Shown here: in pieces, positions 18,502 to 24,944 of the stretch
How the letters are laid out: every line of letters begins with the position of its first letter
How positions within the stretch are numbered: position 1 is the stretch's first letter
DNA from: Collinsella sp.
GTDB taxonomy: Bacteria > Actinomycetota > Coriobacteriia > Coriobacteriales > Coriobacteriaceae
Direction of reading: 5' to 3'
Length of the DNA stretch: 26,784 bases
NCBI GenBank assembly: GCA_031296755.1
Contig: JAUMMZ010000054.1
Coordinates: forward strand, 1-26,784
Made by a program: the position numbers and the translations under genes
Notes under the pieces: model-generated
The model's database searches: none
Seen by the model: only the letters and a program-made list of their open reading frames with translations
What the model was told of the DNA's origin: nothing

Positions 18502-19332
18502 ATGGCTGTAAAGCACCTTAAGCCGACCTCCGCTGGTAGGCGTTGGCAGACGATCTCCGACTTCTCCGAGATCACCTGCACCAAGCCCGAGAAGTCTCTT
18601 CTCGAGCCCCTGCCCAAGAAGGCCGGTCGTAACAACAACGGCCGCATCACCACCCGCCACCAGGGCGGCGGCGTGAAGCGTCGTTACCGCGTGATCGACT
18701 TCAAGCGCAACAAGGACGGCGTGCCCGCCAAGGTTGCCACGATCGAGTACGATCCGAACCGTTCCGCTCGCATCGCTCTGCTGCACTACGCTGACGGTGA
18801 GAAGCGCTACATCCTGGCCCCCAAGGGCCTCGAGGTCGGTCAGACCATCATGTCCGGTTCTGACGCCGACATCAAGCCGGGCAACGCTCTGCCCCTCGCC
18901 GACATCCCCGTCGGTACGCTCATCCACGCCGTCGAGTTCCAGCCGGGCAAGGGCGCCGCTATCGCCCGTTCCGCCGGTAACTCCTGCCAGCTGATGGGTA
19001 AGGAGGGCAAGTACGCTATCGTCCGTATGCCTTCCTCCGAGATGCGCCGCATCCTCGTTACCTGCCGCGCCACCGTCGGTGAGGTCGGCAACGCCGATCA
19101 CTCCAACATCGTCATCGGCAAGGCCGGCCGTAAGCGTCACATGAACGTGCGCCCGACCGTCCGCGGTACCGTCATGAACCCTGTCGACCACCCGCACGGC
19201 GGTGGCGAGGGCAAGAACCACACCTCTGGTCGTCCCTCCGTTACCCCCTGGGGTAAGCCGACGAAGGGCCTTCGTACGCGCAAGAAGAAGAAGGTCTCGA
19301 ACCAGCACATCATTCGTCGCCGTAAGAAGTAA
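18502..19332 (+). CDS. rplB: 50S ribosomal protein L2
   Basis: The 276-residue L2 has full length. It contains KSLLEPLPKKAGRNNNGRIT, GVKRRYRVIDFKR and NPVDHPHGGGEG with His230, equivalent to the E. coli residue His229 near the peptidyl transferase centre. The frame is open upstream to 18427, but ATG 18502 gives the family N-terminus MAVKHLKPTSAGRR and follows AAAGGGA. rpsS starts 32 bases downstream. The upstream hairpin and leader suggest that rplB can begin its own transcription unit. Confidence 0.98.
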   Translation: MAVKHLKPTSAGRRWQTISDFSEITCTKPEKSLLEPLPKKAGRNNNGRITTRHQGGGVKRRYRVIDFKRNKDGVPAKVATIEYDPNRSARIALLHYADGEKRYILAPKGLEVGQTIMSGSDADIKPGNALPLADIPVGTLIHAVEFQPGKGAAIARSAGNSCQLMGKEGKYAIVRMPSSEMRRILVTCRATVGEVGNADHSNIVIGKAGRKRHMNVRPTVRGTVMNPVDHPHGGGEGKNHTSGRPSVTPWGKPTKGLRTRKKKKVSNQHIIRRRKK

Positions 19333-19364
19333 TTTCGGATACCGAGTTTTAGGAGAAAGCACTT

Positions 19365-19625
19365 ATGAGCAGAAGTCTCAAAAAGGGCCCGTTCGTGGAG
19401 ACTCGCCTTCTCTCGCGTATCACCGCGATGAACGAGGCTGGCAAGAAGGACGTCGTGAAGACCTGGTCCCGCGCGTCCACCATCTTCCCCGAGATGGTTG
19501 GTCACACCATCGCCGTCCACGACGGCCGCAAGCATGTGCCCGTGTATGTTACCGAGTCCATGGTTGGTCACAAGCTCGGCGAGTTCGCGCCGACTCGTAC
19601 GTTCCGTGGCCACAAGGCCAAATAG
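19365..19625 (+). CDS. rpsS: 30S ribosomal protein S19
   Basis: The 86-residue protein has the S19 hallmarks SRSLKKGPFVE, WSRASTIFPEMVGHTIAVH and GHKLGEFAPTRTFRGH. S19 sits in the 30S head, forms a complex with S13 and contacts A-site tRNA. ATG 19365 follows AGGAGAAAG. The gene sits between rplB and rplV as in nearly all bacteria; 14 bases separate its stop from rplV. Confidence 0.98.
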   Translation: MSRSLKKGPFVETRLLSRITAMNEAGKKDVVKTWSRASTIFPEMVGHTIAVHDGRKHVPVYVTESMVGHKLGEFAPTRTFRGHKAK

Positions 19626-19639
19626 GGGGTTAACCGTAA

Positions 19640-20011
19640 ATGGCAACTAAGTCTATTGAAACTGAGGCCACCGAGGTTCGCGCCGTCGCTAAGTACGTGC
19701 GTGTTTCCCCCAGCAAGGCCCGCCTGGTGGTCGATCTGATCCGCCGCAAGCCTGTCGCTCAGGCCTTCGACATCCTCCACTTCTGCGACCGCGCCGTCGC
19801 CGTGGATGTCGAGAAGGTTCTCCGTTCCGCCGTTGCGAACGCCGAGAACAACAACGGTCTGCGTGCCGACAACCTGGTTGTCGCCGCTGCCTATGTTGAC
19901 GAGGGTCCGACGCTTAAGCGCATCCGTCCCCGCGCCAAGGGTTCCGCTTCTCGCATTCTGAAGCGTACTTCCCACATCACCGTCGTCGTTGCTCCTCGAA
20001 AGGAGGCGTAA
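19640..20011 (+). CDS. rplV: 50S ribosomal protein L22
   Basis: The 123-residue L22 has the conserved AKYVRVSPSKARLVVDLIRRK start and the beta-hairpin region TLKRIRPRAKGSASRILKRTSHITVVV that narrows the exit tunnel. A short N-terminal extension (MATKSIETEATEVR) precedes the usual start. ATG 19640 is preceded by GGGGGTTAA. rpsC follows six bases after the stop, with its AAAGGAGG site inside the rplV 3' end. Confidence 0.98.
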   Translation: MATKSIETEATEVRAVAKYVRVSPSKARLVVDLIRRKPVAQAFDILHFCDRAVAVDVEKVLRSAVANAENNNGLRADNLVVAAAYVDEGPTLKRIRPRAKGSASRILKRTSHITVVVAPRKEA

Positions 20012-20017
20012 AGCTGT

Positions 20018-20728
20018 ATGGGTCAGAAAGTCTACCCCACCGGCTTCCGTCTTGGCATCACCGAGAACTGGCGCTCCCGCTGGTTCGCAGAGAAGGATTA
20101 CGCTAAGACCCTCGGTAACGATCTCGAGATTCGCAAGTACCTCGAGAAGCGTCTTTCCCGCGCAGCTGTCTCCCGCGTCGAGATCGAGCGCGCTGGCGAC
20201 AAGGTGAAGGTCATCATCCTCACCGCTCGCCCCGGCGTTGTCATCGGTAAGAAGGGTGCCGAGATCGATACCCTCCGCACCGAGCTCGAGAAGGTCGCTG
20301 GCGTCTCCAAGGGCCAGCTCTCCGTCGACGTTGTCGAGATCAAGCGCCCCGAGCTCGACGCCAACCTCGTTGCTCAGTCTATCGCCGAGCAGCTTGAGGG
20401 CCGCGTTGCCTTCCGTCGCGCTATGCGCAAGGCTGTCCAGTCCGCCCGCAAGGCCGGCGCTAAGGGCATCCGTATCCAGTGCTCTGGTCGTCTCGGCGGT
20501 GCCGAGATGGGCCGTCGTGAGTGGTACCGCGAGGGTCGCGTGCCTCTGCACACCCTCCGTGCCAAGATCGACTACGGCACGGCTGTCGCCAGCACCACCA
20601 TGGGCGCTTGCGGCGTGAAGGTCTGGATCTACCTGGGCGAGAAGCTCCCGGGCCAGCCTGTTCCCAACCCTGCACTCGAGGGCTCTTCCCGTCCTCGTCG
20701 TCGTAACTCCGAGAGGAGGGGTCAGTAG
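20018..20728 (+). CDS. rpsC: 30S ribosomal protein S3
   Basis: The 236-residue S3 starts MGQKVYPTGFRLGI and has a KH type II domain with the GKKG loop at 77-80 (RPGVVIGKKGAEI). The C-terminal domain has GRLGGAEMGRREWYREGRVP. S3 forms part of the mRNA entry tunnel and helicase site. The last residues form a basic tail (PRRRNSERRGQ). Its stop TAG overlaps the GTG start of rplP by one base, a coupled junction common for this pair. Confidence 0.98.
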   Translation: MGQKVYPTGFRLGITENWRSRWFAEKDYAKTLGNDLEIRKYLEKRLSRAAVSRVEIERAGDKVKVIILTARPGVVIGKKGAEIDTLRTELEKVAGVSKGQLSVDVVEIKRPELDANLVAQSIAEQLEGRVAFRRAMRKAVQSARKAGAKGIRIQCSGRLGGAEMGRREWYREGRVPLHTLRAKIDYGTAVASTTMGACGVKVWIYLGEKLPGQPVPNPALEGSSRPRRRNSERRGQ

Positions 20729-21231
20729 TGCTTGCCCCTAAGCGTATTCTTCACCGCAAGGTGCAGCGTGGCTCCATGAAGGGCCAGGCCAAGGGTAATA
20801 CCGAGCTGCATTTCGGCGAGTTTGGTATCCAGGCTCTCGAGGCCCATTGGATCACCAACCGTCAGATCGAGGCCGCTCGTATTGCCATGACCCGCTACAT
20901 GAAGCGTGGCGGTCGTGTCTACATCACGATCTTCCCCGATAAGCCCATCACCAAGAAGCCCGCCGAGACTCGCATGGGTTCTGGTAAGGGTAATCCCGAG
21001 GAGTGGGTGGCCGTCGTCAAGCCCGGCCGCATCATGTTCGAGGTCAAGGGTGTTCCCGAGGAGGTCGCTCGCGAGGCTCTGCGTCTTGCGCAGCACAAGC
21101 TCCCCATCAAGACCAAGATTGTTGCTGCTAAGAACGCTGAGCAGCGCATCGAGAAGGAGATGGCTGAGGAGGCCGCTCTCGAGGCCAAGTGGGCTGCTGA
21201 GGACGCCGCCGCCGCCAAGGAGGAGAACTAA
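20728..21231 (+). CDS. rplP: 50S ribosomal protein L16 with C-terminal Ala/Glu-rich extension
   Basis: L16 is recognised from MLAPKRILHRKVQRGSMKG, HWITNRQIEAARIAMTRYMKRGG and the MGSGKG motif. It binds near the A site and central protuberance in late 50S assembly. The start is GTG 20728, overlapping the rpsC stop by one base, with GAGAGGAGGGG upstream. The protein has 167 residues, about 25-30 more than the common 137-146. The extra part, after LPIKTKIV, is a charged, alanine-rich probable helix (EKEMAEEAALEAKWAAED). The stop overlaps the rpmC ATG by one base (TAATG). Confidence 0.97.
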   Translation: MLAPKRILHRKVQRGSMKGQAKGNTELHFGEFGIQALEAHWITNRQIEAARIAMTRYMKRGGRVYITIFPDKPITKKPAETRMGSGKGNPEEWVAVVKPGRIMFEVKGVPEEVAREALRLAQHKLPIKTKIVAAKNAEQRIEKEMAEEAALEAKWAAEDAAAAKEEN

Positions 21232-21446
21232 TGAAGCCCGCAGAGATTCGTGAGCTCTCGGACGCTCAGCTCGTTGAGAAGCTGAAGGAAATGCGCGCCG
21301 AGCTCTTTAACCTTCGTTTCCAGATGGCCACCAGCCAGCTGGACAACACCGCTCGCGTCAACACCGTGAAGAAGGACATCGCTCGCGTCCTCACGGAGCA
21401 GCGCGCCCGCGAGATCGCAGCGGAGAAGTCCGCTGTCGCCGAGTAG
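21231..21446 (+). CDS. rpmC: 50S ribosomal protein L29
   Basis: The 71-residue protein has the two-helix L29 form with the conserved EIRELSDAQLVEKLKEMRAE and LFNLRFQMATSQLDN. It lies at the tunnel exit beside L23. The ATG overlaps the rplP stop by one base, so it is translationally coupled. rpsQ begins 16 bases after its stop, with TAAGGAGAG as ribosome site. Confidence 0.98.
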   Translation: MKPAEIRELSDAQLVEKLKEMRAELFNLRFQMATSQLDNTARVNTVKKDIARVLTEQRAREIAAEKSAVAE

Positions 21447-21462
21447 GACCTAAGGAGAGAAC

Positions 21463-21723
21463 ATGACTGATTCGCGTAACTCGCGTAAGGTCCGTACGGG
21501 TGTCGTTACCTCCGTCTCCGGTGCCAAGACCATTGTTGTCACCATCACCGAGCGCAAGCGTCACCCCAAGTACGGCAAGATGATGACCAGCTCCAAGAAG
21601 CTGCACGCTCACGACGAGGAGTGCACGGCTGGCGTGGGCGATACCGTCCGCGTTATGGAGACCCGTCCTATGTCCAAGATGAAGCGTTGGCGCCTCATCG
21701 AGGTCGTCGAGCGCGCTAAATAA
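21463..21723 (+). CDS. rpsQ: 30S ribosomal protein S17
   Basis: The 86-residue S17 is an OB-fold primary binder of the 16S 5' domain. It is recognised from NSRKVRTGVVTSVSGAKTIV, ERKRHPKYGKMM and KMKRWRLIEVVERAK. ATG 21463 follows AAGGAGAG. The stop is followed by 118 bases before rplN, at exactly the point where the S10 and spc operons part in E. coli; the gap holds a structured leader. Confidence 0.98.
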   Translation: MTDSRNSRKVRTGVVTSVSGAKTIVVTITERKRHPKYGKMMTSSKKLHAHDEECTAGVGDTVRVMETRPMSKMKRWRLIEVVERAK

Positions 21724-21750
21724 GCAGTCGCTCTTACGACTTGTACGTTT

Positions 21751-21816
21751 CCGAAGATGTGCGTATGCCTGGCTTGCATACCACGAGCCGCATAAAGGCT
21801 GCGCACCTCTCTTCGG
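21751..21816 (+). promoter_or_regulatory. Three-way-junction-like leader before rplN
   Basis: CCGAAGA (21751-21757) pairs with TCTTCGG (21810-21816) and, inside a small asymmetric loop, GTGCG (21759-21763) with CGCAC (21802-21806). Two hairpins branch from this: TATGC-CTGGCTT-GCATA (21764-21780) and AGCC-GCATAAA-GGCT (21786-21800). The structure ends eight bases before the rplN ribosome site TTCGGAGGA. It fits a ribosomal-protein autoregulatory leader for rplN-rplX, but I find no clear promoter in the gap. Confidence 0.5.
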
Positions 21817-21841
21817 TTCTTAGTTCGGAGGAACATCTACC

Positions 21842-22210
21842 ATGATTCAGATGCAAACCATGCTGAACGTCGCCGACAACTCCGGCGCTCGCAAGATTCG
21901 CTGCATCAAGGTGCTTGGCGGTTCCAAGCGTCGTTATGCAGGCATCGGCGATGTGTTCATCGGTGCTGTCCAGGAGGCTACCCCTGGCGCCAACGTCAAG
22001 AAGAAGGACGTTGTCCGTTGCGTCGTCGTTCGCACCGTTAAGGAGATCCGCCGCAAGGATGGCTCCTACATTCGCTTTGATGAGAACGCCTGCGTTGTCA
22101 TCAACAACGATGGTTCGCCCGTCGGCACCCGTATCTTCGGGCCTGTCGCTCGCGAGCTTCGTGACAAGAAGTACATGAAGATCGTCTCGCTCGCTCCCGA
22201 GACCCTGTAG
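21842..22210 (+). CDS. rplN: 50S ribosomal protein L14
   Basis: The 122-residue L14 has exactly the usual length with MIQMQTMLNVADNSGARKIRCIKV and RIFGPVARELRDKKYMKIVSLAPE. It forms an intersubunit bridge with L19. ATG 21842 follows CGGAGGA. In E. coli this is the first gene of the spc operon, and here too it is set off from rpsQ by a structured leader. rplX follows 13 bases after the stop. Confidence 0.98.
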   Translation: MIQMQTMLNVADNSGARKIRCIKVLGGSKRRYAGIGDVFIGAVQEATPGANVKKKDVVRCVVVRTVKEIRRKDGSYIRFDENACVVINNDGSPVGTRIFGPVARELRDKKYMKIVSLAPETL

Positions 22211-22223
22211 TTAGGGGAGATAT

Positions 22224-22529
22224 ATGTATATCAAGAAGGGCGATAAGGTCCAGGTTCTCTCTGGTAAGGATCGCGGCAAGCAGGGCGTTGTCCTGCGTGC
22301 TCTCCCCGCCGAGAACAAGGTCGTTGTCGAGGGCGTTTCGGTCGTCAAGAAGGCCGTCAAGCCCAACGCTGCCAACCAGCAGGGCGGCATCGTTTCGCAG
22401 GAGGCTCCCATCGACGCCTCCAACGTCAATCTCGTTTGCCCCGAGTGCGGTAAGGTTACCCGCGTCGGTCACGAGAAGGACGGCAAGAACAAGCTGCGCG
22501 TCTGCAAGAAGTGCGGCCACAAGTTCTAA
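22224..22529 (+). CDS. rplX: 50S ribosomal protein L24
   Basis: The 101-residue L24 has the KOW motif at the N-terminus (KKGDKVQVLSGKDRGKQGVV) and a four-cysteine zinc-ribbon-like C-terminus (Cys72, Cys75, Cys94, Cys97 in VCPECGK and VCKKCGHK), as in many bacterial L24 proteins. It starts 50S assembly by binding the 5' domain of 23S rRNA. ATG 22224 follows GGGGAGA. The gene is followed by a terminator, not by rplE as in almost all bacteria. Confidence 0.97.
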   Translation: MYIKKGDKVQVLSGKDRGKQGVVLRALPAENKVVVEGVSVVKKAVKPNAANQQGGIVSQEAPIDASNVNLVCPECGKVTRVGHEKDGKNKLRVCKKCGHKF

Positions 22530-22555
22530 GCTGCCCGCAACATCAAGTTGCTAGC

Positions 22556-22592
22556 AAAGGCCCGGATGCCCCACGGCACCCGGGTCTTTTTC
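22556..22592 (+). terminator. Rho-independent terminator after rplX
   Basis: AAAGG-CCCGGATGCC (22556-22570) pairs with GGCACCCGGG-TC-TTT (22575-22589) with one A-C mismatch and one G-U pair, followed by TTTTTC. It ends the ribosomal cluster 27 bases after rplX. Confidence 0.9.
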
Positions 22593-22599
22593 TATCCCC

Positions 22600-22817
22600 A
22601 CTCATTTGGGACAGACTTAAATGAGTACCCTAACTGGGTAAGCATAAATGAGCGGGTCGTACTGTATAAATTGCTTGTGTGCGCGTTTATGCGCGTTAGA
22701 TTGCGTTTAATTACGCACCTATGCGTATATATGCGCCGTTTACGGGGCAATAATGACCGTTTAGCGGTGAGATACGCAAAAACGCGCACAGACGCGCGTG
22801 TTTGTGCGAATATAGAG
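22600..22817. repeat. AT-rich spacer with short inverted repeats and a phased TGCG word array
   Basis: No gene is supported in this spacer. ACTCATTT (22600-22607) and AAATGAGT (22619-22626) form an 8-bp inverted repeat, and TACCC/GGGTA (22626-22640) a second. TGCG words start at 22680, 22690, 22702, 22722 and 22732, with the reverse CGCA at 22714, an average step of 10.4 bases, separated by TTTA/TATA-like steps. ACGC words continue at 22774, 22782 and 22792. -10-like TATAAA (22664-22669) and TATATA (22726-22731) are present. The region likely holds the promoter and operators of the downstream oxidoreductase gene. Confidence 0.6.
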
Positions 22818-22859
22818 CTGTCAGAAATGCAAGACGTTCTATGACACAGGAGACACATA

Positions 22860-23939
22860 ATGGCAGATTCCAAGCAGGCTCCACTCGACGCCGCGGCAGC
22901 CGCCAAAGCGGCATTTGCTTCGGTCCAGGACAAGCCGTTCCCTAACGACATCTTTACGGCTCCCGAGCTCCGTTGGGCTGTGATCGGTTGCGGCGTTATT
23001 GCCAACCAGATGGCTCAGTCCCTTGCCCTGGCCGGCCGCAAGCTTACGGGTGTTGCCAACCGCACGCTCACCAAGGCTCAGACTTTTGCCGACCAGTACG
23101 GCGTCGAGAAGGTCTATGACACGGTTGAGGATCTCTACGCCGATCCGGATATCGACGCCGTCTATATCACCACGCCGCACAACACGCATATCACCTATCT
23201 GCGTGCCGCGCTGGCCGCCGGCAAGCACGTGCTCTGCGAGAAGGCCATTACCCTCAACTCTGCCGAGCTCGACGAGGCCCGTACCATCGCCGACGAGCAC
23301 AACGTGGTCCTTATGGATGCTACCACGGTGCTCCACATGCCGCTGTATCAGGAGCTGCGCCGTCGCATGGATGCGGGCGACTTTGGCCGCATGAACCTCG
23401 CCCAGCTCAACTTTGGCAGCTATAAGGAGTACGGCGACCTGACCAACCGCTTCTACAACCGCAGCCTTGCCGGCGGCGCCATGCTCGATATTGGCGTGTA
23501 TGCCCTGTCCGTCATGCGCCTCTTTATGGCAAGCCAGCCCGCTGAGGTCGTTTCGCTGGGCAATACCTGCGAGACTGGCGTTGACGTCGCAGGTGGCATT
23601 GTCTGCCGTAACGCCGAGCAGCAGCTGGGCGTCGTGAGCCTTACGCTCCACTCCAAGCAGCCCAAGCGCTCGGTTATCAGCTTCGATAAGTGCTATATCG
23701 AGGTCAACGAGTATCCGCGTGCCGATCACGCGACGATCGTGTGGACCGCGGACGGTCATCGCGAGGAGGTCGCCGCGGGCACCGAGGCTTATGCCCTGTG
23801 CTACGAGATGGCTGACCTCGAGCAGGCCGTCGCCGGCGACGATTCCAAGCGTGAGCTTCTGGATTATGCTTCTGATGTGATGGAGCTCATGACCAAGCTC
23901 CGCGCCGATTGGGGAGTCGTCTACCCCGAGGAGGAGTAA
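22860..23939 (+). CDS. Gfo/Idh/MocA family oxidoreductase
   Basis: The 359-residue protein is an NAD(P)-dependent sugar or polyol dehydrogenase of the Gfo/Idh/MocA family. Features are the Rossmann motif GCGVIA at 43-48, TTPHNTH at 104-110, the CEKAIT motif at 126-131 with the catalytic-type Lys128, and GGAMLDIGVY at 205-214 with the Asp210/Tyr214 pair typical of the second domain. About 35 extra N-terminal residues, Ala/Lys-rich, precede the Rossmann fold. ATG 22860 follows AGGAGA. It lies three bases before the DeoR-type regulator gene and likely shares its transcript. The substrate cannot be told from the sequence. Confidence 0.92.
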   Translation: MADSKQAPLDAAAAAKAAFASVQDKPFPNDIFTAPELRWAVIGCGVIANQMAQSLALAGRKLTGVANRTLTKAQTFADQYGVEKVYDTVEDLYADPDIDAVYITTPHNTHITYLRAALAAGKHVLCEKAITLNSAELDEARTIADEHNVVLMDATTVLHMPLYQELRRRMDAGDFGRMNLAQLNFGSYKEYGDLTNRFYNRSLAGGAMLDIGVYALSVMRLFMASQPAEVVSLGNTCETGVDVAGGIVCRNAEQQLGVVSLTLHSKQPKRSVISFDKCYIEVNEYPRADHATIVWTADGHREEVAAGTEAYALCYEMADLEQAVAGDDSKRELLDYASDVMELMTKLRADWGVVYPEEE

Positions 23940-23942
23940 GCG

Positions 23943-24689
23943 ATGCTTGCGGAAGATAGGCTCAATACGATCGTGTCGATGGTGCAGCAGGCTGGCTCGG
24001 TAACGGTGCCCGAGCTTGCCGATGCCCTGGGCGTGACGGCCTCTACCATTCGACGCGACCTACAGACGCTCGACCGAGCGCACCGCATCGCCAAGGTGCA
24101 CGGTGGCGCGACAAGTCTTGAGCGCGCGCACGTGACGCGCGACCTAACGATCAGTGAGCGCAGTGATCTCCATAACGACGACAAGGAGCGTATCTGCGCC
24201 CGCGCCGCGGCGCTCGTGGAGCCCGAGAGTTTTGTGTACATCGATTCGGGTTCGACAACGCTCAGACTCATCGAGCATCTTCCGCATCTCGAATCGGTCA
24301 CCTATGTGACTGATTCCGTGCTCCATGCTCAGCATCTCGCTGTGCGCGGCATGCGCACCGTGGTGCTGGGCGGCGAGCTTAAACCCGAGACCGAGGCGCT
24401 CGTTGGCCCCGATGCTCTGGCAACCCTAGACCGCTACAACTTTAACTGCGGCTTTTGGGGTTCTAACGGCATTGCCGCCGAGCAGGGCTTTACGACGCCC
24501 GATATCGAGGAAGCGCAGGTCAAGCGTATCTCGATGCGCCATACAGCCAAACGCTTCGTAATCTCGGACGCCAGTAAGTTTGGCATGGTGGCTCCCGTAA
24601 AATTCGCGGACTTCCGTGACGCAACGGTTATCACCGCGGGCGAGGTGCCCGCCAAGTACCAGACGATGGAAAACGTCATCACGGTTTAG
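23943..24689 (+). CDS. DeoR/GlpR family transcriptional regulator
   Basis: The 248-residue regulator has an N-terminal helix-turn-helix (about residues 20-45, TVPELADALGVTASTIRRDL) followed by the family HGGA motif (residues 53-56). A C-terminal DeoR sensor domain follows, with YIDSGSTTLRLIEHL and the later VLGGELKPETEALVGP. Members usually repress sugar or polyol catabolic genes and respond to phosphorylated sugars. ATG 23943 has GAGGAGGAG within the 3' end of the oxidoreductase gene, so the two are coupled. The flanking oxidoreductase and PTS genes are its likely targets. Confidence 0.93.
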   Translation: MLAEDRLNTIVSMVQQAGSVTVPELADALGVTASTIRRDLQTLDRAHRIAKVHGGATSLERAHVTRDLTISERSDLHNDDKERICARAAALVEPESFVYIDSGSTTLRLIEHLPHLESVTYVTDSVLHAQHLAVRGMRTVVLGGELKPETEALVGPDALATLDRYNFNCGFWGSNGIAAEQGFTTPDIEEAQVKRISMRHTAKRFVISDASKFGMVAPVKFADFRDATVITAGEVPAKYQTMENVITV

Positions 24690-24711
24690 CAACGGGGCGA
24701 AGTAAGGCCAA

Positions 24712-24823
24712 AACCACCACAAAGGTGCCTGTCCCCATTGTGGTGGTTCCGATGGCCCCGTCGGGCATGATTTCCCAGTACCCCTGTTTCCATACGACGT
24801 GATCATGCCCGCCGGGGCCATCG
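24712..24823. repeat. Two adjoining inverted repeats downstream of the DeoR gene
   Basis: AACCACCACAA (24712-24722) pairs with TTGTGGTGGTT (24738-24748). One base later a 22-bp arm at 24750-24771 (CGATGGCCCC-GT-CGGGCATGAT) pairs with 24802-24823 with a single T-C mismatch across a 30-base loop. No clear T-run follows (only TTTAG). The pair resembles REP/BIME-type intergenic elements and may also stop the oxidoreductase-DeoR transcript. Confidence 0.75.
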
Positions 24824-24840
24824 TTTAGATATCGCTTAAA

Positions 24841-24860
24841 AGCGCCGTCACTTCGGCGCT
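24841..24860 (-). terminator. Short hairpin with a T-tract only on the minus strand
   Basis: AGCGCCG and CGGCGCT flank a six-base loop. Read on the minus strand it is followed by TTTTAAG, like a terminator, but no minus-strand gene lies upstream; on the plus strand no T-run follows. It may insulate the PTS gene from antisense transcription or have no role. Confidence 0.3.
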
Positions 24861-24944
24861 ATCAATCACTCAAACACAAGGTAATACGCAGGTTGTGACC
24901 CTCAGAAGGGGAGGGCTGGGCCTGCTTGTGCAAAAGGAGGAAAC

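Noticed and set aside
22202..22600. Frameshifted or hidden rplE after rplX
   Set aside because: Scanning the bases after 22530 shows a terminator and AT-rich spacer with no L5-like residues in any frame.
22548..22844. A 98-codon plus-strand frame in the spacer after rplX
   Set aside because: It begins inside the terminator, lacks a ribosome site and consists of the AT-rich repeat region; composition is not coding-like.
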